From positions 25,298,755-25,362,754 of the forward strand of contig CM022670.1 in the NCBI GenBank assembly GCA_012295275.1: a stretch of DNA of 64,000 nucleotides, read 5' to 3'. The notes beneath the pieces were generated by a model. It ran no database searches. It saw nothing but the letters and a program-made list of their open reading frames with translations, and was not told the DNA's origin. Both the position numbers and the translations under genes were made by a program. This DNA comes from Chrysomallon squamiferum. Its lineage: Eukaryota > Mollusca > Gastropoda > Neomphalida > Peltospiridae. Shown here piece after piece: positions 27,793-41,844 of the stretch (within the stretch, counting starts at the first letter, position 1; every line of letters starts with the position of its first letter).

Positions 27793-30700
27793 CTCTTACA
27801 ATTTAAATTAATAACTGTATTTCCATGCGGTAAGATCAAGAATGTCATACTGTGGGAGACATTGTAATGAAGTATATTATAGACATCAAGGGAAATATTT
27901 ACATTCGAAACTTCGATCAGCGTTTACGCAAACACAAATACATACACACACACACGCACACGCACACACACAATATACACATATATATGCAAACACAGAC
28001 ATGCATTCATGTACATGTTATGTATCTGTATATATGTTTATATTTATTGTGTTTGCATGTATGAATGTCCGTATGTGTGTATATATGTATTTATGTGTAA
28101 GTGTGTATGTATGTGTGCTGAAAGTATGTTGGTCCTATATGAGCTTACCATAGAAGCCTCGTTAATAGAATCAAAACTGTCTACGTATATTGAACACTTG
28201 ACTAAAGTTGGTAAATCTGAAAAAATTAATTAAATGATTTTTGAAAACATTTTACTTCTTGCCTTTAGTTATTAGTTATAAAATTGAATAACTAAAATGA
28301 ATAATTATGTTTAAAATATTTCTATATACTCAGTCTAGAAGGACTTTTTTTTAACATAAATAATAATAATAATTGACGTTAATCGGTATTTGTTTACAAT
28401 TAAGATCAACAAAACCTGTAACAAAAGACTTACTAAATTAATCAGTACATTTCATTAATTTATTATTTTTATTTCTCCATTTTGTTTTATCGTATACAAA
28501 GTTTTAGAATTTAAAAAAAAAAAATTATTTTTAGATACACTTTCAAAATGTATTATGTATAATTATATTTATTATATTATACATGTATATAAATGTCAAT
28601 AAGGAATTACTATTTGAAATGAATGACCTGGTTTCAAACTAAAGAAATTGATCGAAGCAAGACATATTTTTCAATGTTTAGAATATTTAACGATTTCTCA
28701 TCACATTTTAATTTAAATGTTATTAGAAGTCAGTGATAGATTTCTTGTATAATCGCTCTCACTATTCCATGTGTACGTTTGTAGATTAGCTGCAGGGAAC
28801 CAATTAAATGCATTTTCCCATACACAAAGGATAAAAGATATAAAGCAGTTATTATACAGTGGTTTTTACGAGGAAATAGCTCAAACTGATTCACTGGGAA
28901 AGATACGATCCTGCGACGCTCCAGCTCAGAAAACTAACTGCTCTAATACATGACATACAGCTTATTCGAATTACTGAAGTGTACACTTTTAGATACGACA
29001 CACATCTTGACCTACAGCAGTTCATTAAGTCGACAAAATGTTAATGTGATACTTAAAAATCAATGCTTAGGGAAACCCTTTCTGACAGCATACTAATTTA
29101 TACCGATTAGAAAGTTAAATCTTCTTTTCTTGTCACTTCTAATGCTATTACGACGAGACATTCAACATCGTTGTTGAGTTTAATCGATTGCTTCTTTAGA
29201 GTTGTCTCAAAATATTACATAATCTTCTTTCGTTACCATAAAAAAAAATATAAGAAGGTGAGGAGAAAAAAAGCATAAGAAGAAGAAAAAAAGTAAAGGA
29301 AATAATGATAATGATTTTAATTTTCCCTTTAAAAGGTTTGTTTGTTTTTTTTTTTTTTTTTTTAGAGAATAAAGCTTGTAAGCAAGAGTTACCTTGGTTA
29401 AAGGATGGCGGTACTTTGCTGTCGTCGTTGTTAAGTAACATCAAAATGTTGGTGAGCATGCCAGATCTGAAATACAATTGTAAATAAGTAATAAATTTCC
29501 TAATTCTACAATATATCAAATTAATCAGGGAATATTTGTTTAACAAACGTCTCCGTTTCAAAAAGCAATGTTTTAACGGCCAGTAAATGGTACTGAGAGA
29601 AATTCAAACAAATACATACACACATAATTAATCACACAGACACTAATACATATAACAGAAAAATGTCCTTCATAACTGTCTATTTTCGGAAAGTGTTAAT
29701 AATAGTAGGTCTCCAATAATACCGCCAGCTGAATAATGGTTTTGTTGGGGGTTTTTTTTAGGTTTTTTTTCTTTTTTTCTTTTTTTTTTTTTGTTCTATC
29801 TGACAGCTGATTCGTATCCCCAGAACCATAACTGCATGAAATCTAATCATGCTGGATAATGGAACAGTCTAAAAACTAATTCTGCTGAATTTTTTCTTTA
29901 GAATGGTTTTCTTTAATATTTTCTTTAATATTAATATTTAATATTATATAAGTGCAATTCTGTGTAGTTGTGAGATCATTCTAGACAGAACTCTGAAAGT
30001 CAGCATCCACATAAAAGATTCATAGAAATATTCAGCATTTGTCTCAGTGGTTTTCATTGAATATCAAGCTTAAATGGCATTCCTTACGTCAGAAAGTTTG
30101 CAAGGGTTAGTTATGGAATTTGAATTCCTTCATTTTAAGTTGGATTACTTCAGACAGATCGTTACAAGAAATGTTTCAATTTTCTCCTTTGATTGGTCAG
30201 ATTATCGATTGTCTGGGCCTTGGTGCACAATCATTTACACGGTTCACAATGTTTGACATATCCCAAAAAATGTCTCGTGTATATATATCATGATTAAGAT
30301 CGCTTGTTATCCACTCTATTGCTTCTCTTGCAAAATTGTATGCTTCATACGTAGACTTCGAAGAGGAATACATATTTCTTACATAATAATTTCTTTTTCT
30401 TCTGTCGGGGGAAAGTTTATTAATTCTTATTCGTTTGGGACCTTTTTTTCTCTCTCTCTTTTTTTTTATCTGCTCTGTAGAGAAGTGGAAGCTGTTGGCA
30501 GCTCACGTTTGGGAGATGAATTACTTTTTAATGTCAGTGCAGTCCGTGTACTAATTGTATTGGTTAACACGTGACAACTGCTGATAGAAAATCAAATTAT
30601 CATTTCTACAGATTATCGAAAACAGTAACAACCACAGCAGCAAGAACAACAACAATAAAGATTAGAGTATTCAGTAACATTTACTGAATACGTTGTTTGT

Positions 30701-31353
30701 TGGTAAAAATATTTTTCATACATCCATGTTCATTAACAATAGCGGTCAGTCTTTGCTAATTATAATGTAGGTCAAATGTAGTATACTGATCAAATGAGGT
30801 CTCATATCATACAGTTAAATTCATGCCATCATTTTTCGTTAGTTACTGAAACCATGAGATCATTCCAAAGACCTGCGTGATCTGATTCCATGAGTTTATG
30901 TAAAAAAATACCAAAACTATTAATTAATATAAAACATACACTATAACAAAAGCTGAACCGTCACTGAATGCTTATTGCAAAATAAATAAATAAATAAATA
31001 AATCACACATAATAATTATAGCAGCCTGCCTCATAATAATTTCGTAGCGGACATTAATTTCTAAGTTTAGCTCAGCGTTTACCAATCTTGGATAATGTCG
31101 ACCATTAACAACGAGAAATGAAACATAGATTGTTGAGAATGCGAGGAGAAATCACCATTAAAGTGACAATATATATAGAAAACTAACATATAGCTCTGTG
31201 ATCTCTGCTGTAAAATCTTTCGGCTAATGGCCATAAATATTTAATCTTTATTATCTGGAATGACATCACAGCTTGTGATACGAAATTTCAATGAATAAAA
31301 TGACTTATGATTAAAAAGAAAGAAAACGAACAGAGAAAGAAAAAATATAATAA

Positions 31354-31384
<31 letters not shown>

Positions 31385-32664
31385 AAGAAGAAGGAGAAAA
31401 AGTTTAATTTGAAATGATTTTTCAATTCTGTGAAATCATTGTACTATAAATTTTTTAGAAAACGAGAAAATTTAATTAACTATTAATGAAATAACTAATA
31501 ATTTTACAGCAGTATTAAAATAAAACAAGAATTAGCTTAAATAAACTGGTAATTATTAATATATAAATAATAATAATTTAAACAGCTAATAAGGTTTAAT
31601 TTGTTATTTTTCACTGTTACATAAAAACACCAACCAAAGGAATTCTAATGAAAATGGTAACTACACTACTCCAACATGCAACCAAAAAAAAAAAAAAAAA
31701 AAAAAAAAATCTGAAGATTTAACTTTGGAAATCTCACTGATTATTTTGAACTGGATTCCTGAAAAAATGAGAAATGATCATCTCTGTTTACTAAACTTTT
31801 TAATATGCTTCTTGGCTCTAAGTAACATCGGTACCAGGTGACATTACAAAGACAAGTTATTATTTATTTCGAGTCGTTCTAGTTTTAATGTTTGCACTTG
31901 TTCGAACAGTTACGGTTCTTCCGACATAAAAAGTTTTTTTTCGGAATTAAAAAAATTTCCAAAACCCAGAGTGCAAGGTACAAATTATAGGAAATGTTTG
32001 GTTGTTGGCTGTTTCTAGCAGACAGTAATTACTCAGTTTCTGTTGTTGGCTCTTTCTGTGAGACTGCTGAATGTTAATAACACTCGAAGACGTACCACTG
32101 TAGCCTCTCTGTGAAATGTTTTCTTTTTAAAATACAGAAAATTCATGTCTCTCTGCCATTTATCGTCAGTATCCATCATTCTTCAGTAACGTACAATTAA
32201 CGTTTACTCAAAAGCAAGCAACGAAAATGAATCTTTTAAAAGTGAAGTCGTGATAATTACGCTATTTCATCTCGGGTTGTTATGTTTGCAGGACGCTGTT
32301 TTTTATTGTTGTGTGTATATGGTGAGAGTAAAATAAAATGGTTCTCTGTCTGCCCTAAAATAATAGAACTTGGTGAATTTTACGTTCTAAAAATTTGGAG
32401 TGGTGCTGTTATGTTTGTAGAATAATTTGGAACATCACCAATTTTTCAGCTGATTAGTTAAGAAGTTGTAAGCTGCAGCCATCCGACAAAGTGCAATGAA
32501 TATCTGAATCCTCTAGACTTTCTTTGCCTTTACTGTTGGCAGAAGAACTTGAATTTCTAAATTGTTATTAATATTATCATCTCGTCCTTGTCCTTTGTAC
32601 GGTTAAGCTGTGTAATTTATTTTTTTCATGTGTGGATTTAATCATCATCATTATCATTATATTA

Positions 32665-32724
<60 letters not shown>

Positions 32725-35700
32725 GCTCACATTCCTTGGTGTGTGATGTTTTGACAAATACGTTTTTCAGTCGCGTTATTATTACGTGGGAGTTAATTGA
32801 TGTTAGTTCTTTTATTAATTATTCCGGCTGCTACTCTTTACGATAATGCCAGTTATCAAAATAAACATAATGCTTATAAAGGAGATCTGTAGTTGATACG
32901 AAAGGAACATCTAGTTGTGATAAATATGAAATAAAACCAGGATGGGCCTACATGCACTCCTCTATATGCATTACTTATCTGCACTGCTCAAAACAATTAC
33001 CGAGCTGAAAATTCACTGAGAACATGGTCGATTATGAGAACAAATGATACCATCGTTATTTGTTATTGATCCGTTATTATGCCCAGTGTGAGCTAGAGAG
33101 AGAGAGAGAGAGATTTGCCAGCTTCAGCTGGACTTAATCAAGTGCCTTTTGACAACCTTTGAGAGTCAGAGAGAGAGTTAGCGATCAAACAGCGGCGGCG
33201 AGGTTTGCAGTGAATGAAGATATATTACACTGGATATACCGCGAGCACGTTTGTAATATTTTGTCCTTAAAGATACAAGGTGCAAGGACGAATCCAGCAT
33301 TTCAGAAAGAGGTTGAATTTTATTTTAGAAGTTTTAAAACTGAATATGCTTGAATATAAAGAAAATAATAAAGAAAAATAAAAAAACAAAAAACTTTTAG
33401 AGCAATAATTATACTGGACTGACATTAATCATCTTAAGCAGTGAAGACAATAATAAGGTATACGTTTTCACTGAAAGAGTTTGTTTTAATTTAATTCATA
33501 ATGCTTTGTTATACATTTTTCTCTATTTTAGAACACTGCACTCAGTTTTGCAGAAGGACATAATTACTCCGTATATGATTTAAATTTCTAACATTTGGGT
33601 AAATCGTTTTATCATTTATTCTCTCTATGACAGCCTATGTTTTCTCGTTTTCATCATTTTGTTCTGTTGAAGACTTATAATAGCCAAACGTTAGATAATA
33701 GTAATGCACCATAACAAGTCGGTTATTATATTCCACAACACAATATTACACAATCACCCTTTAGAGACCATTAGAGTCTGAAATGAATGTATTGTTTTAT
33801 TCATTAGTATTATACCAGCCTGTGTGTCTGTCTGTTCGCTTTTTTATGATCTTTTTACTCTACCTAAGGGACAGCACCCTGACCTCTTGTCTTGCTAACA
33901 AATATTATTTCTTTAAAGTAAATTTCATTTAACCTTCAAAATACACATATATCTGCCAAAATAATAAGTTTTGCGTCCGTTTAGAGACCTCTCTTTTTGT
34001 CTGTATACGTATTTTGTTATACTTAAGGAGACAGAGAATGTATTATGAAATAACTCACTTATTCCCAGTACTATATTACTAGATATGTATAACTTTTGTA
34101 AGCCAAAATGGTGATAATGTTTTATTCATAAACTACTTTTTGAATTTCAGTTATGTAACAAGAAGATATAATCTAGATACCGTAATGAATAACCTTCAAA
34201 ACATTAAAACAGTGGTGTCAAATATACATTTATTTATTTATTTCATAATAATGAGAGAAATGAAACTCTGGGCTAACTCTTGTGGCATTACTTTTATCAA
34301 TTAGTAGCAAAGAATTTTTTATGCTTTACATAACCATTGAAAAACCATTTTTTATACAGAAATAGGGACAGATGTTGCTAAGCTGACAAATTTTTGTAAA
34401 CTGAAGTATTTTTATGAACTGTTATTTAAACTAACAGTAATTATTCACAGTTCAGATGTACTAGACAGTGTTAGAATATATATTTTTAATCAATCAGTTA
34501 TTTTAACAGGACATAATATTACATTTACTACTCCTGTTTTAAACATACAATAAAGGAACCTGAATTTACATTACACATCATAGTTTTAACGTGTTAGAGT
34601 ATAGGAAGGGTTTAGACCATGTTACTGTTAGTGTTGAGTATACAGAGCAGTTCAAGTCCATGTTAGTGTTAATGAATTAGAGCAAAAACAGAGAAAGGGG
34701 CATATTGATTTTTGTGTAAAGTGTAGAAAATGGGTACGCTGGTTTTGTACCTCCTAAATAAATTTAGATAAGATATGTTACTGGGGAAATGATCTCAGTA
34801 TGCACTATTCTTAAGGGTCGATTGCTTAATCACAATGCACACTCATAGTAAATAATACATTTCGTCCCCTGGTGTAAAACGCTCCTTATAGCTGTGTAAT
34901 AAGGAGTGTTTTTACACCAGGGGACAGTTGGAACTCAAACTGATCAGAAAGTTTGTATTGCGGTCATGTTACTCGGTGTAAACATAATGATTTCTACTGG
35001 TTATATGTGAAACACGACGTACTAAATACACTGTTTAAATTAGATTATTATTTGTAGAAAAACGTTCAGAGATTGTGAGTGTAACACAGGCAGGCGAGAT
35101 TCACTATCGACTGTACTTGTTAACACGTTAATAGTCACGACTGGCTCGGTTTAAGTACATCTGATACACTCTTAATTGGTGGCTCATCGCGAATGATCTC
35201 AGAACTGGAATGAAATATTATAAAATACATTTTCTTAATTTAAGACTTTTTCACCAAAGCAAATAAATGAATGAATTAATGAATAAATGAATAAATACAT
35301 TTTATGATGATTATAATGATGATGGCAATAATAATAATATTAATAATAACAATATTAATAATAATAATAGTAATAATAATAATAATAATAATAAACCGTA
35401 CTCTTAAACCATCTTTCTTTCAAACTAATCAGGAGTAGAGAGGATGAAGTCTAATTTAAGACATCAGCTTTTAAACAGACTTGGAAACTAATAGCTGTAT
35501 AAAGTTTCACGAAGAATGTTTCCCCATTAAGTTCTGCACGGAAAAAGGAACCGAGGCGATTTAAACCTTTAACCTAGAATAACTGAGGCGAGCGTCTCTA
35601 CAGCTCATACTGCCGCTAATTCACTTAAACCAAGAGAGAAATAGTTAATCAACAAACGTTCTCTAGCATTTATACTTCACTGGTTACCTCGTCGGCTTCA

Positions 35701-37537
35701 GACTCCTAGGTTCTGTGATCGAATTCCTGTACCGACAACGTCAAGAATTCATTCAGCAAACGGATAGGCTATGTTGCTCTAGCATTTAACATATTTTTCG
35801 ACACTGGTCCGAGCTCATAAATTGTGTTTCAGAGGTGTTTGAATCTTTGGTGGGCGTATGCATGTTCAAAATGGTTGAGAGATTAAGCAAATCTGTACAG
35901 CTTTATCAGAATAGTAATTCGCTTATGAAGTGAGAAAGAAAACGAAAGGTGGTTACATTTTCACTGGAACTGACGCTTAAACTCTCAACAGAGTTGTCTT
36001 GTTTTGTTTTTTTTCCCAGCCACAGCCAAAGAATTTCTAATCGTAATGAAGTAATGAGCATTATGCATCAATTGAATTCATTATCGCCATTTATTAAGTC
36101 ATTTCTGTCAAGTTACTGATGATTGATGTTGATCTTTAATGTTCATTATTGCCACGAAATAATAGACAACCGCTTCTTGGAAAAAAGAATGAATATTTCG
36201 AAATGTGGTAATTCCAGTGTAATTAATAAGCAGACCTTCACTGCAAACTCAAGCCGAAGACTAGTGTGCTGTTTAACATTGTGTCCGTGTGGCGCTAATT
36301 AAATCACAGCTCCTGGGATGCACACAACTGATGGAGTTCCAGTTTGTTAGTTTAGCAATATTCATTTGGTAAAGAAAAAAAATTAAGAAATTAAAGAATA
36401 TATATCCATGTATATTACGTTTATTAATTGAAATATATTATTAACAAAAACGTTAATAATAAATATATCAGATATAAGCAAACTTGAAATGCCAAATATT
36501 ACTTGGTATTTGAAATATACAGCAATGTTATAACAAATAAGACACACTTCACACTCTTACACTCGATAGAACTGACCACCTAAAATAATCCCAAACGGCC
36601 TACAAAGAGGATTAAATTCTTGCAAACGTAAGTATAGTCTCAAGATGATGCAATGGACCATTTCGGCTGGACAATCGTTGAAGACGAAAAAAAAAACGAC
36701 GACAACAACAACAACAACACTAATAATAATAATATATATATTTTTAATTAAGATAATAATAATGTCTTTAAATTAAGAAAATTCGCATTTAAAATTTCCT
36801 ACTTCATTCAGTTTCAAATTTAAAATATTCTTTTACAATTTTAAAATTTTCCCTGCAAATTTTAAATGAACTTTAATCCCTAATTGAAATATTTTAGATC
36901 AAGTAGTTGGACCTGTGTAGAAAATAAACATGAATGTAGACGATGAATGAGAGTAATTATCATTATTATTATTATTTAATTTATGTATATTTTTGAATGG
37001 AAAATAATTTATATCTCGGTACTGTTGCTACTGTGTTCTAAGCACCGAACTCGTACTATTCAAATATATGCTTACAACAGCCAGAGAAAACGTGACATCT
37101 GACATTTTCCCCGAGATATCTCTGGAATCATTTGAGAGAAAGCATTTGAGACACTGACTTGTCAAACAGAATGACTCTCTGTCCAGACACATGAACACAT
37201 TTTGTTCTTCTCTCAATGCCGTACTTAAACACTTCGTCAAGAGAATTACTTAAAGGTCAGAAGAGAGAATCGCAATCAATTATGATCATAATGTTGGCTT
37301 AGCAGTGCAGTACATCATTTCTGAGTGCATCAATTCAGATGTTGTGTCTGATGTATTTGTATTTTGAATACGATGTTTCCTGGATGTTTTGTGTGTTTGA
37401 TCTTTTTATTTATTTATTTATTTATTATTATTATTTGTAATGTTATTGTTTTAATTACTAATTTTATTATTATGTCATTATTATTGTTGTTGTTGTTGTT
37501 GTTATCATCATTATTATTATTATTTATTATTATTATA

Positions 37538-37614
<77 letters not shown>

Positions 37615-39034
37615 CACTGGTTGATAACGTTGTTCTTCCTAATGCATGCCCTAAAAATTATAAATACATGTATATTCTAATATTAATATTTCACTACATC
37701 GCCTCCAAGTATGTTTGTTTTCAAGTTCTGTCTAAATCTCCGTGCAGTTTACAGTGAAAGCATCCAGCCATAGGTCGATCACATCAGATAAATGTGGCAG
37801 GTTGATTAAAAAAAATATAAAATAAATCTGACACGTAAATGTAGGCGTGAAACAAGGTATTTATAGAATACCCGTCGAGAGGTGAATCCTGATTAAGAAA
37901 ACAGCACTCCATCACTGAACGAAATTCTGGGCAAGCCGATGGACCAGCATGTTTCTTTTTTTTTTTTTGCTAAATATTTTTCAAAATGGTTTTAAAGGGC
38001 ACATGTGGAGAGATGCAGAAATGGTGTAAATATAATATATTCGTCATACTTCTGAGTTTTGTTTCATTTGTTGTTGCCTTTTTGAAATAACCAGTGTTAA
38101 TCATAAACGAAGTAAACAACAAAGAGTACAGTTTAATAATAAAAATTAGTATCTGCGCGCCGCCATGATTTTGTAGTCGTGACGTCATCACGTACATGAC
38201 GAATCGATTTGCTCAGGATCGTTTTGTAACAGTTATTATTGTCATTCTTCGTGACGAGCATCACATAATCTCTGAGTAAACATAAAATTCGGTTTTCATA
38301 AATCAGCATTATTTCATTTCCTTTGTGTATCGAAACTGTTTAATATTAAATTGAAACTACTTGGGTATATTTAGAATCTTTCATCAATTAAAACACACAC
38401 ACACACACATATCAGCTTCTCCACTGAACCAGTCTGTTTTTAAAGCAGGAGAAGAAGGAGACCAAGAAGAAGAAAGTGAACATTAAACTGATATAAACAG
38501 CCACACTTTCGTGAATATCGTTATTTTTATTTCTATATGATAAACGCTGTATCTATTACATATATTATCAAGTAACTCGATATCTACTGCTTCAGTTTCT
38601 TGCGATATACATTATGTATGTTGATATCAAATGTAACGAATCATTTCAGATGCCAAGAAAGTTTAATGATTATTTCAGACTTCAGGGCGTTTTACCGTTA
38701 CCCTCTGTATGTATTTACACATCTGTGTATGGAAATGTTTCATAACTATGTTCAATAGCCGTTGTATATGGGTTTCTTCTATAACAGATGCATATTCAGA
38801 ATACTACTGCTGCAACCGCTACTACTATCACTACAGTTACTACTACTATTATATAACAACTATTACTACTACCATTATAGTAGAAATACTATTACTACTA
38901 TTCTACTACCTCTACTAATACTACTATTATATAGCAATAGCTACTGCTACTACTGCTACTTCTACTACTGGTAACGTCACTATTATTCCTACTTATCAAA
39001 ATATAGTTTCAGTGAGTAAATTTTTAATCGGTCG

Positions 39035-39090
<56 letters not shown>

Positions 39091-39558
39091 TATAGAGATA
39101 AACTAATAGTTAACTATTAAATAAATGGATATGTTAATATGGAAAAGAAATGAGAGTAAGGGAGCCTATGAATAGATGAGAGGATGTAAGAATATTTGAG
39201 TGAGAGAATAAATGAGTGAATGACCACTGTGTTGATTTGTGAGTTAATCACTGCAGGCTTTCTGAACGTACAAGTAATAAATCTAAGATAAACAATAAAT
39301 GGCTTCTATTAGTGTCAGATGATCTGTACGGTAAACACAACCAAAGTAAAACTCGATTTTCTTTTCACGGGTCGGCAAAATAAGCACCATTAAATGAGCA
39401 TAAAGGAACACAACGAGTGGCTATTGGAATACTAAGATACGTTAATTAGATAAGGAAAACCAAAACTTAGTAAAACATTTAAATAATGTTCCTAATGAAG
39501 GTAAACTGAGAAAAAACACAGATATGAATAGAGTTTTTTAGTTTCAGAAAAAGAACAG

Positions 39559-39593
<35 letters not shown>

Positions 39594-40904
39594 TCACAAT
39601 AAAATAAGTGGGTTAAGTGGGAATGATAACAAAACATTTATAATCCTAAAAAAATGTCGACCAAGTTAAATTTTCAAACTGACTTGAAAGAGGCATTGAA
39701 AATAAATTAAATTTACGAAATTTCTTTTAGTTTTACATGATTATATTTTTCTGTGTTTCAACTTGAAAAAAAAAAAAAATAAATAAATAAATAAAACACT
39801 CAGAAATAATATTATGGATAGTTACAAAATCATTCAAAACAGTATTATACAACATTACAAACGCATTCAAAAATTATGTAGGACGTTACAAGAGAAGTAA
39901 ACATTAATATTTTCAAAGCTATTAAAAAATCGTACGACACAAAAGTATTATAAAACTTTATTATAGAATATTTCATAAAGCCTTCTAAAATTGTATCATA
40001 CAATATTACCAAAATATTCAAAAGCTGCATTATAAAACATTATAGAAGTATTTTAAAAATCCTAATACTGTGATACAAATGTATTAAAAACCAACAACAA
40101 AAATGCTCTACTTTATTTCAGTCTTACAACATTACGATAGTAAGTAAACTAGGTAAACTACCAGGTCAGTTTGAGATTTTCTGAAGTAAACTAACAGTTT
40201 TAGTGGATCGGCTAATGGGTTTTTGTCTCGTACACTTCTGCTTCAGAGTTTTCACAGAAGACTAAAATAGTCCGTTATCTGGCGTAGCCTGAACTCTGTT
40301 TCAGGCCCCGTTCCATTTCTCTGGAATATGATTACTTAGCCACAGGTTTAGAAAAGAAATCTCAGAACTATATCATACGTTCATAAGGTAGAAATTTTAC
40401 ATTGTGACTATGTTTTGGAACTACAACCGTTAAATAGTATACATTTTTTATCATTCAGTATTGTAATGTTTTTTTCTTTTCAAGGAAACTTGTATTGTCT
40501 TGCAAGTATATATTCAACACATTATAATAATTTCTGAGTCTTACTTCTGTTCTGGTTCTGCTCTTGAGAACACTATTTATTTAAGAAGCAGTTTTTAAAT
40601 CACTTAATCAGGCAACACTTCTAGATTAGTTACAAAAAGCAGCACATTAATGAATTACACGTTCCACTTTTTATTCTGTTAATTAACGGACATAAAGATA
40701 AGCCTATGGCACGTCTAAAAGATAAGAGTAAAAAATAATTCTACGTTTCTTTTTCTTTTATCTTTTTTCTTTAAATAGCAGATTTATAAAAAGAAAAAAA
40801 AAATAATTTAAAAAAAAAAAAAAAGAAAACCAAAACAAAAAAAAAAAAGAAAAAAAAACGACTATGTGAGATTAATGACAACAACCAGAACAAAAAAAAA
40901 AAAA

Positions 40905-40949
<45 letters not shown>

Positions 40950-41166
40950 TAATAATAATAATAAAACAATGAAAAAATATATAATATCTATTTGTGTTGT
41001 TCACTTTGCATGCGTTTTGTTGTCATTTTTTTTTCTTTAAACATATGTTATAAGAACATCCGCCAGCATTTTTGTTGATACTGGTTACTTGTGCATAAAG
41101 AAAATAATAATTTATTCACGCATGTTTATTCTGTATATACTTTTGTTATTTTATATATATATATAC

Positions 41167-41235
<69 letters not shown>

Positions 41236-41242
41236 TATAGAT

Positions 41243-41299
<57 letters not shown>

Positions 41300-41593
41300 A
41301 AGACAGACAGATAGATAACATTTAAAACATGTTATACAAATTGTAAGCACACCCGCCAAATGCACAGAAAAAAGACTAACATAATATTAACTAGAATACA
41401 ACATGTATCATATTTATCTATTGGAATCTGAGAAAGGAAAATATAAAGCTGCTATTATTATTACCCTACCACAGCATCTACTACTAGTGCAAATTCAACT
41501 GTTACTATTGCTAGTGCGTCTATCCCTAGTACTGCTACCACATAACTTAAAAGAAAAAAAAGAAATATATTATTCTTGTTGTTATTGTTGTTG

Positions 41594-41663
<70 letters not shown>

Positions 41664-41844
41664 CATGATGACTGTAGAGGATTTGTCGTCGCATACATCT
41701 TATTTTAAATCAGCTTACTTTTAACACTTAAACTCACCTTTTTCTGGTATCCATCTTGACCAGTGGAACATTGCTGCAGATGACGTCGTTGTCATGAAAC
41801 AAATATAGCAACATCAGAACGAATAGCAACGTCTGCGGCTTCAT
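24830..41844 (-). CDS. Cys-loop ligand-gated ion channel subunit, glycine/glutamate-gated chloride channel-like (8 exons, 431 aa)
   Basis: Coding exons in transcript order: 41844-41738, 29466-29393, 28201-28149, 27693-27473, 27241-27159, 26683-26540, 25770-25370, 25042-24830. All introns are GT-AG and the phases join without a break (1296 nt, 431 residues, the usual family length). The start is the ATG heading a hydrophobic signal peptide ([16 protein letters not shown]). The extracellular domain carries WIPD (115-118), the Cys-loop C159-x13-C173 ([15 protein letters not shown]) and a second loop-C cysteine pair C220/C232, as in glycine and GluCl receptors. N-glycosylation sequons lie at N193, N194 and N229. 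M1 is about 245-267, M2 about 275-295, M3 about 305-329, then a short basic/acidic M3-M4 loop (about 330-392) and M4 about 397-420. The arginine at M2 0' (R275) and the lack of a -1' glutamate suggest anion selectivity (inference). Oddities are A273-G274 where PA is usual, Leu at 6', and His87 where glycine receptors have an arginine. The ligand is unknown; GABA-type, GluCl-type or an invertebrate orphan branch are alternatives. The gene lies head-to-head with the CHIC gene. Confidence 0.93.
27718..27793. repeat. (AAAT)n(AAT)n microsatellite just upstream of channel exon 4
   Basis: AAAT units, then AAT units, lie within 25 bp of the acceptor side of exon 27693-27473 (minus strand), so the tract forms part of the intron immediately before the branch/polypyrimidine region. 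Confidence 0.95.
31350..32726. repeat. (GAA)n, poly(A) and (ATT)n tracts in the first channel-gene intron
   Basis: GAA repeats at 31,356-31,393, an A run of about 27 at 31,683-31,709, and about 20 ATT repeats at 32,664-32,724. Confidence 0.95.
34864..34925 (+). repeat. 62-nt hairpin in the first intron of the channel gene
   Basis: The left arm begins GTCCCCTGGTGTAAAA and ends CTCCTTAT. The right arm begins ATAAGGAGTG and ends TTTTACACCAGGGGAC. The arms pair over 26 positions with one extra A and one G-T pair, around a loop of about 9 nt. Size and shape resemble an animal pre-miRNA, on the strand opposite the channel gene. A short palindromic transposon remnant is the main alternative. Confidence 0.8.
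35322..35393. repeat. (AAT)n microsatellite, interrupted
   Basis: AAT units with ATT and AAC interruptions in the first intron of the channel gene. Confidence 0.9.
37425..37614. repeat. Long (ATT)n microsatellite
   Basis: ATT-type triplets with GTT and ATC variants early on become an almost pure run of about 27 units from 37,533 to 37,614. Open frames of poly-isoleucine or poly-asparagine here are repeat translations. Confidence 0.97.
38807..39083. repeat. (CTA)n-type degenerate tract and (CA)n tract
   Basis: Interrupted ACT/CTA triplets at 38,807-38,972 and about 22 CA repeats at 39,038-39,081. Confidence 0.93.
39559..39591. repeat. Poly(A) run of about 33 bases
   Basis: An uninterrupted A run after AGAACAG. 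No recognisable retroposon body or target duplication was found beside it. Confidence 0.9.
39780..40110 (+). repeat. Degenerate ~32-36 bp minisatellite in the first channel-gene intron
   Basis: Units resembling ACATTACAAAAGCATTCAAA plus an AT-rich link recur with spacing of about 32-36 bp and strong divergence. Confidence 0.5.
40785..41312. repeat. A-rich / (AAT)n tract and (TA)n(GATA)n(GACA)n tract
   Basis: A-rich runs (40,785-40,905) lead to AAT units (40,905-40,966). A separate TA run (41,150-41,233) is followed by GATA (41,234-41,286) and GACA-type units to about 41,310. Confidence 0.95.
41580..41662. repeat. (GTT)n(ATT)n microsatellite next to channel exon 1
   Basis: GTT then ATT triplets end about 75 bp from the donor site of the first coding exon. 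Confidence 0.95.

Larger units (their letters stand above)
29467..41737 (-). other. First intron of the channel gene (12.3 kb)
   Basis: This intron separates the signal-peptide exon from the rest of the receptor. It holds many microsatellites, poly(A) runs, a degenerate minisatellite and the 62-nt hairpin. No exon-like reading frame with homology was found in it on either strand. Confidence 0.8.

Noticed and set aside
35686-35745. Possible tRNA-derived SINE head (TTCTGTGATCGAATTCC resembling a B box)
   Set aside because: No matching A box at the right distance and no second copy in the window; too weak to call.
37364-37624. Open frames of poly-isoleucine and poly-asparagine
   Set aside because: They are translations of the (ATT)n microsatellite on the two strands, with no start context, splice sites or homology.
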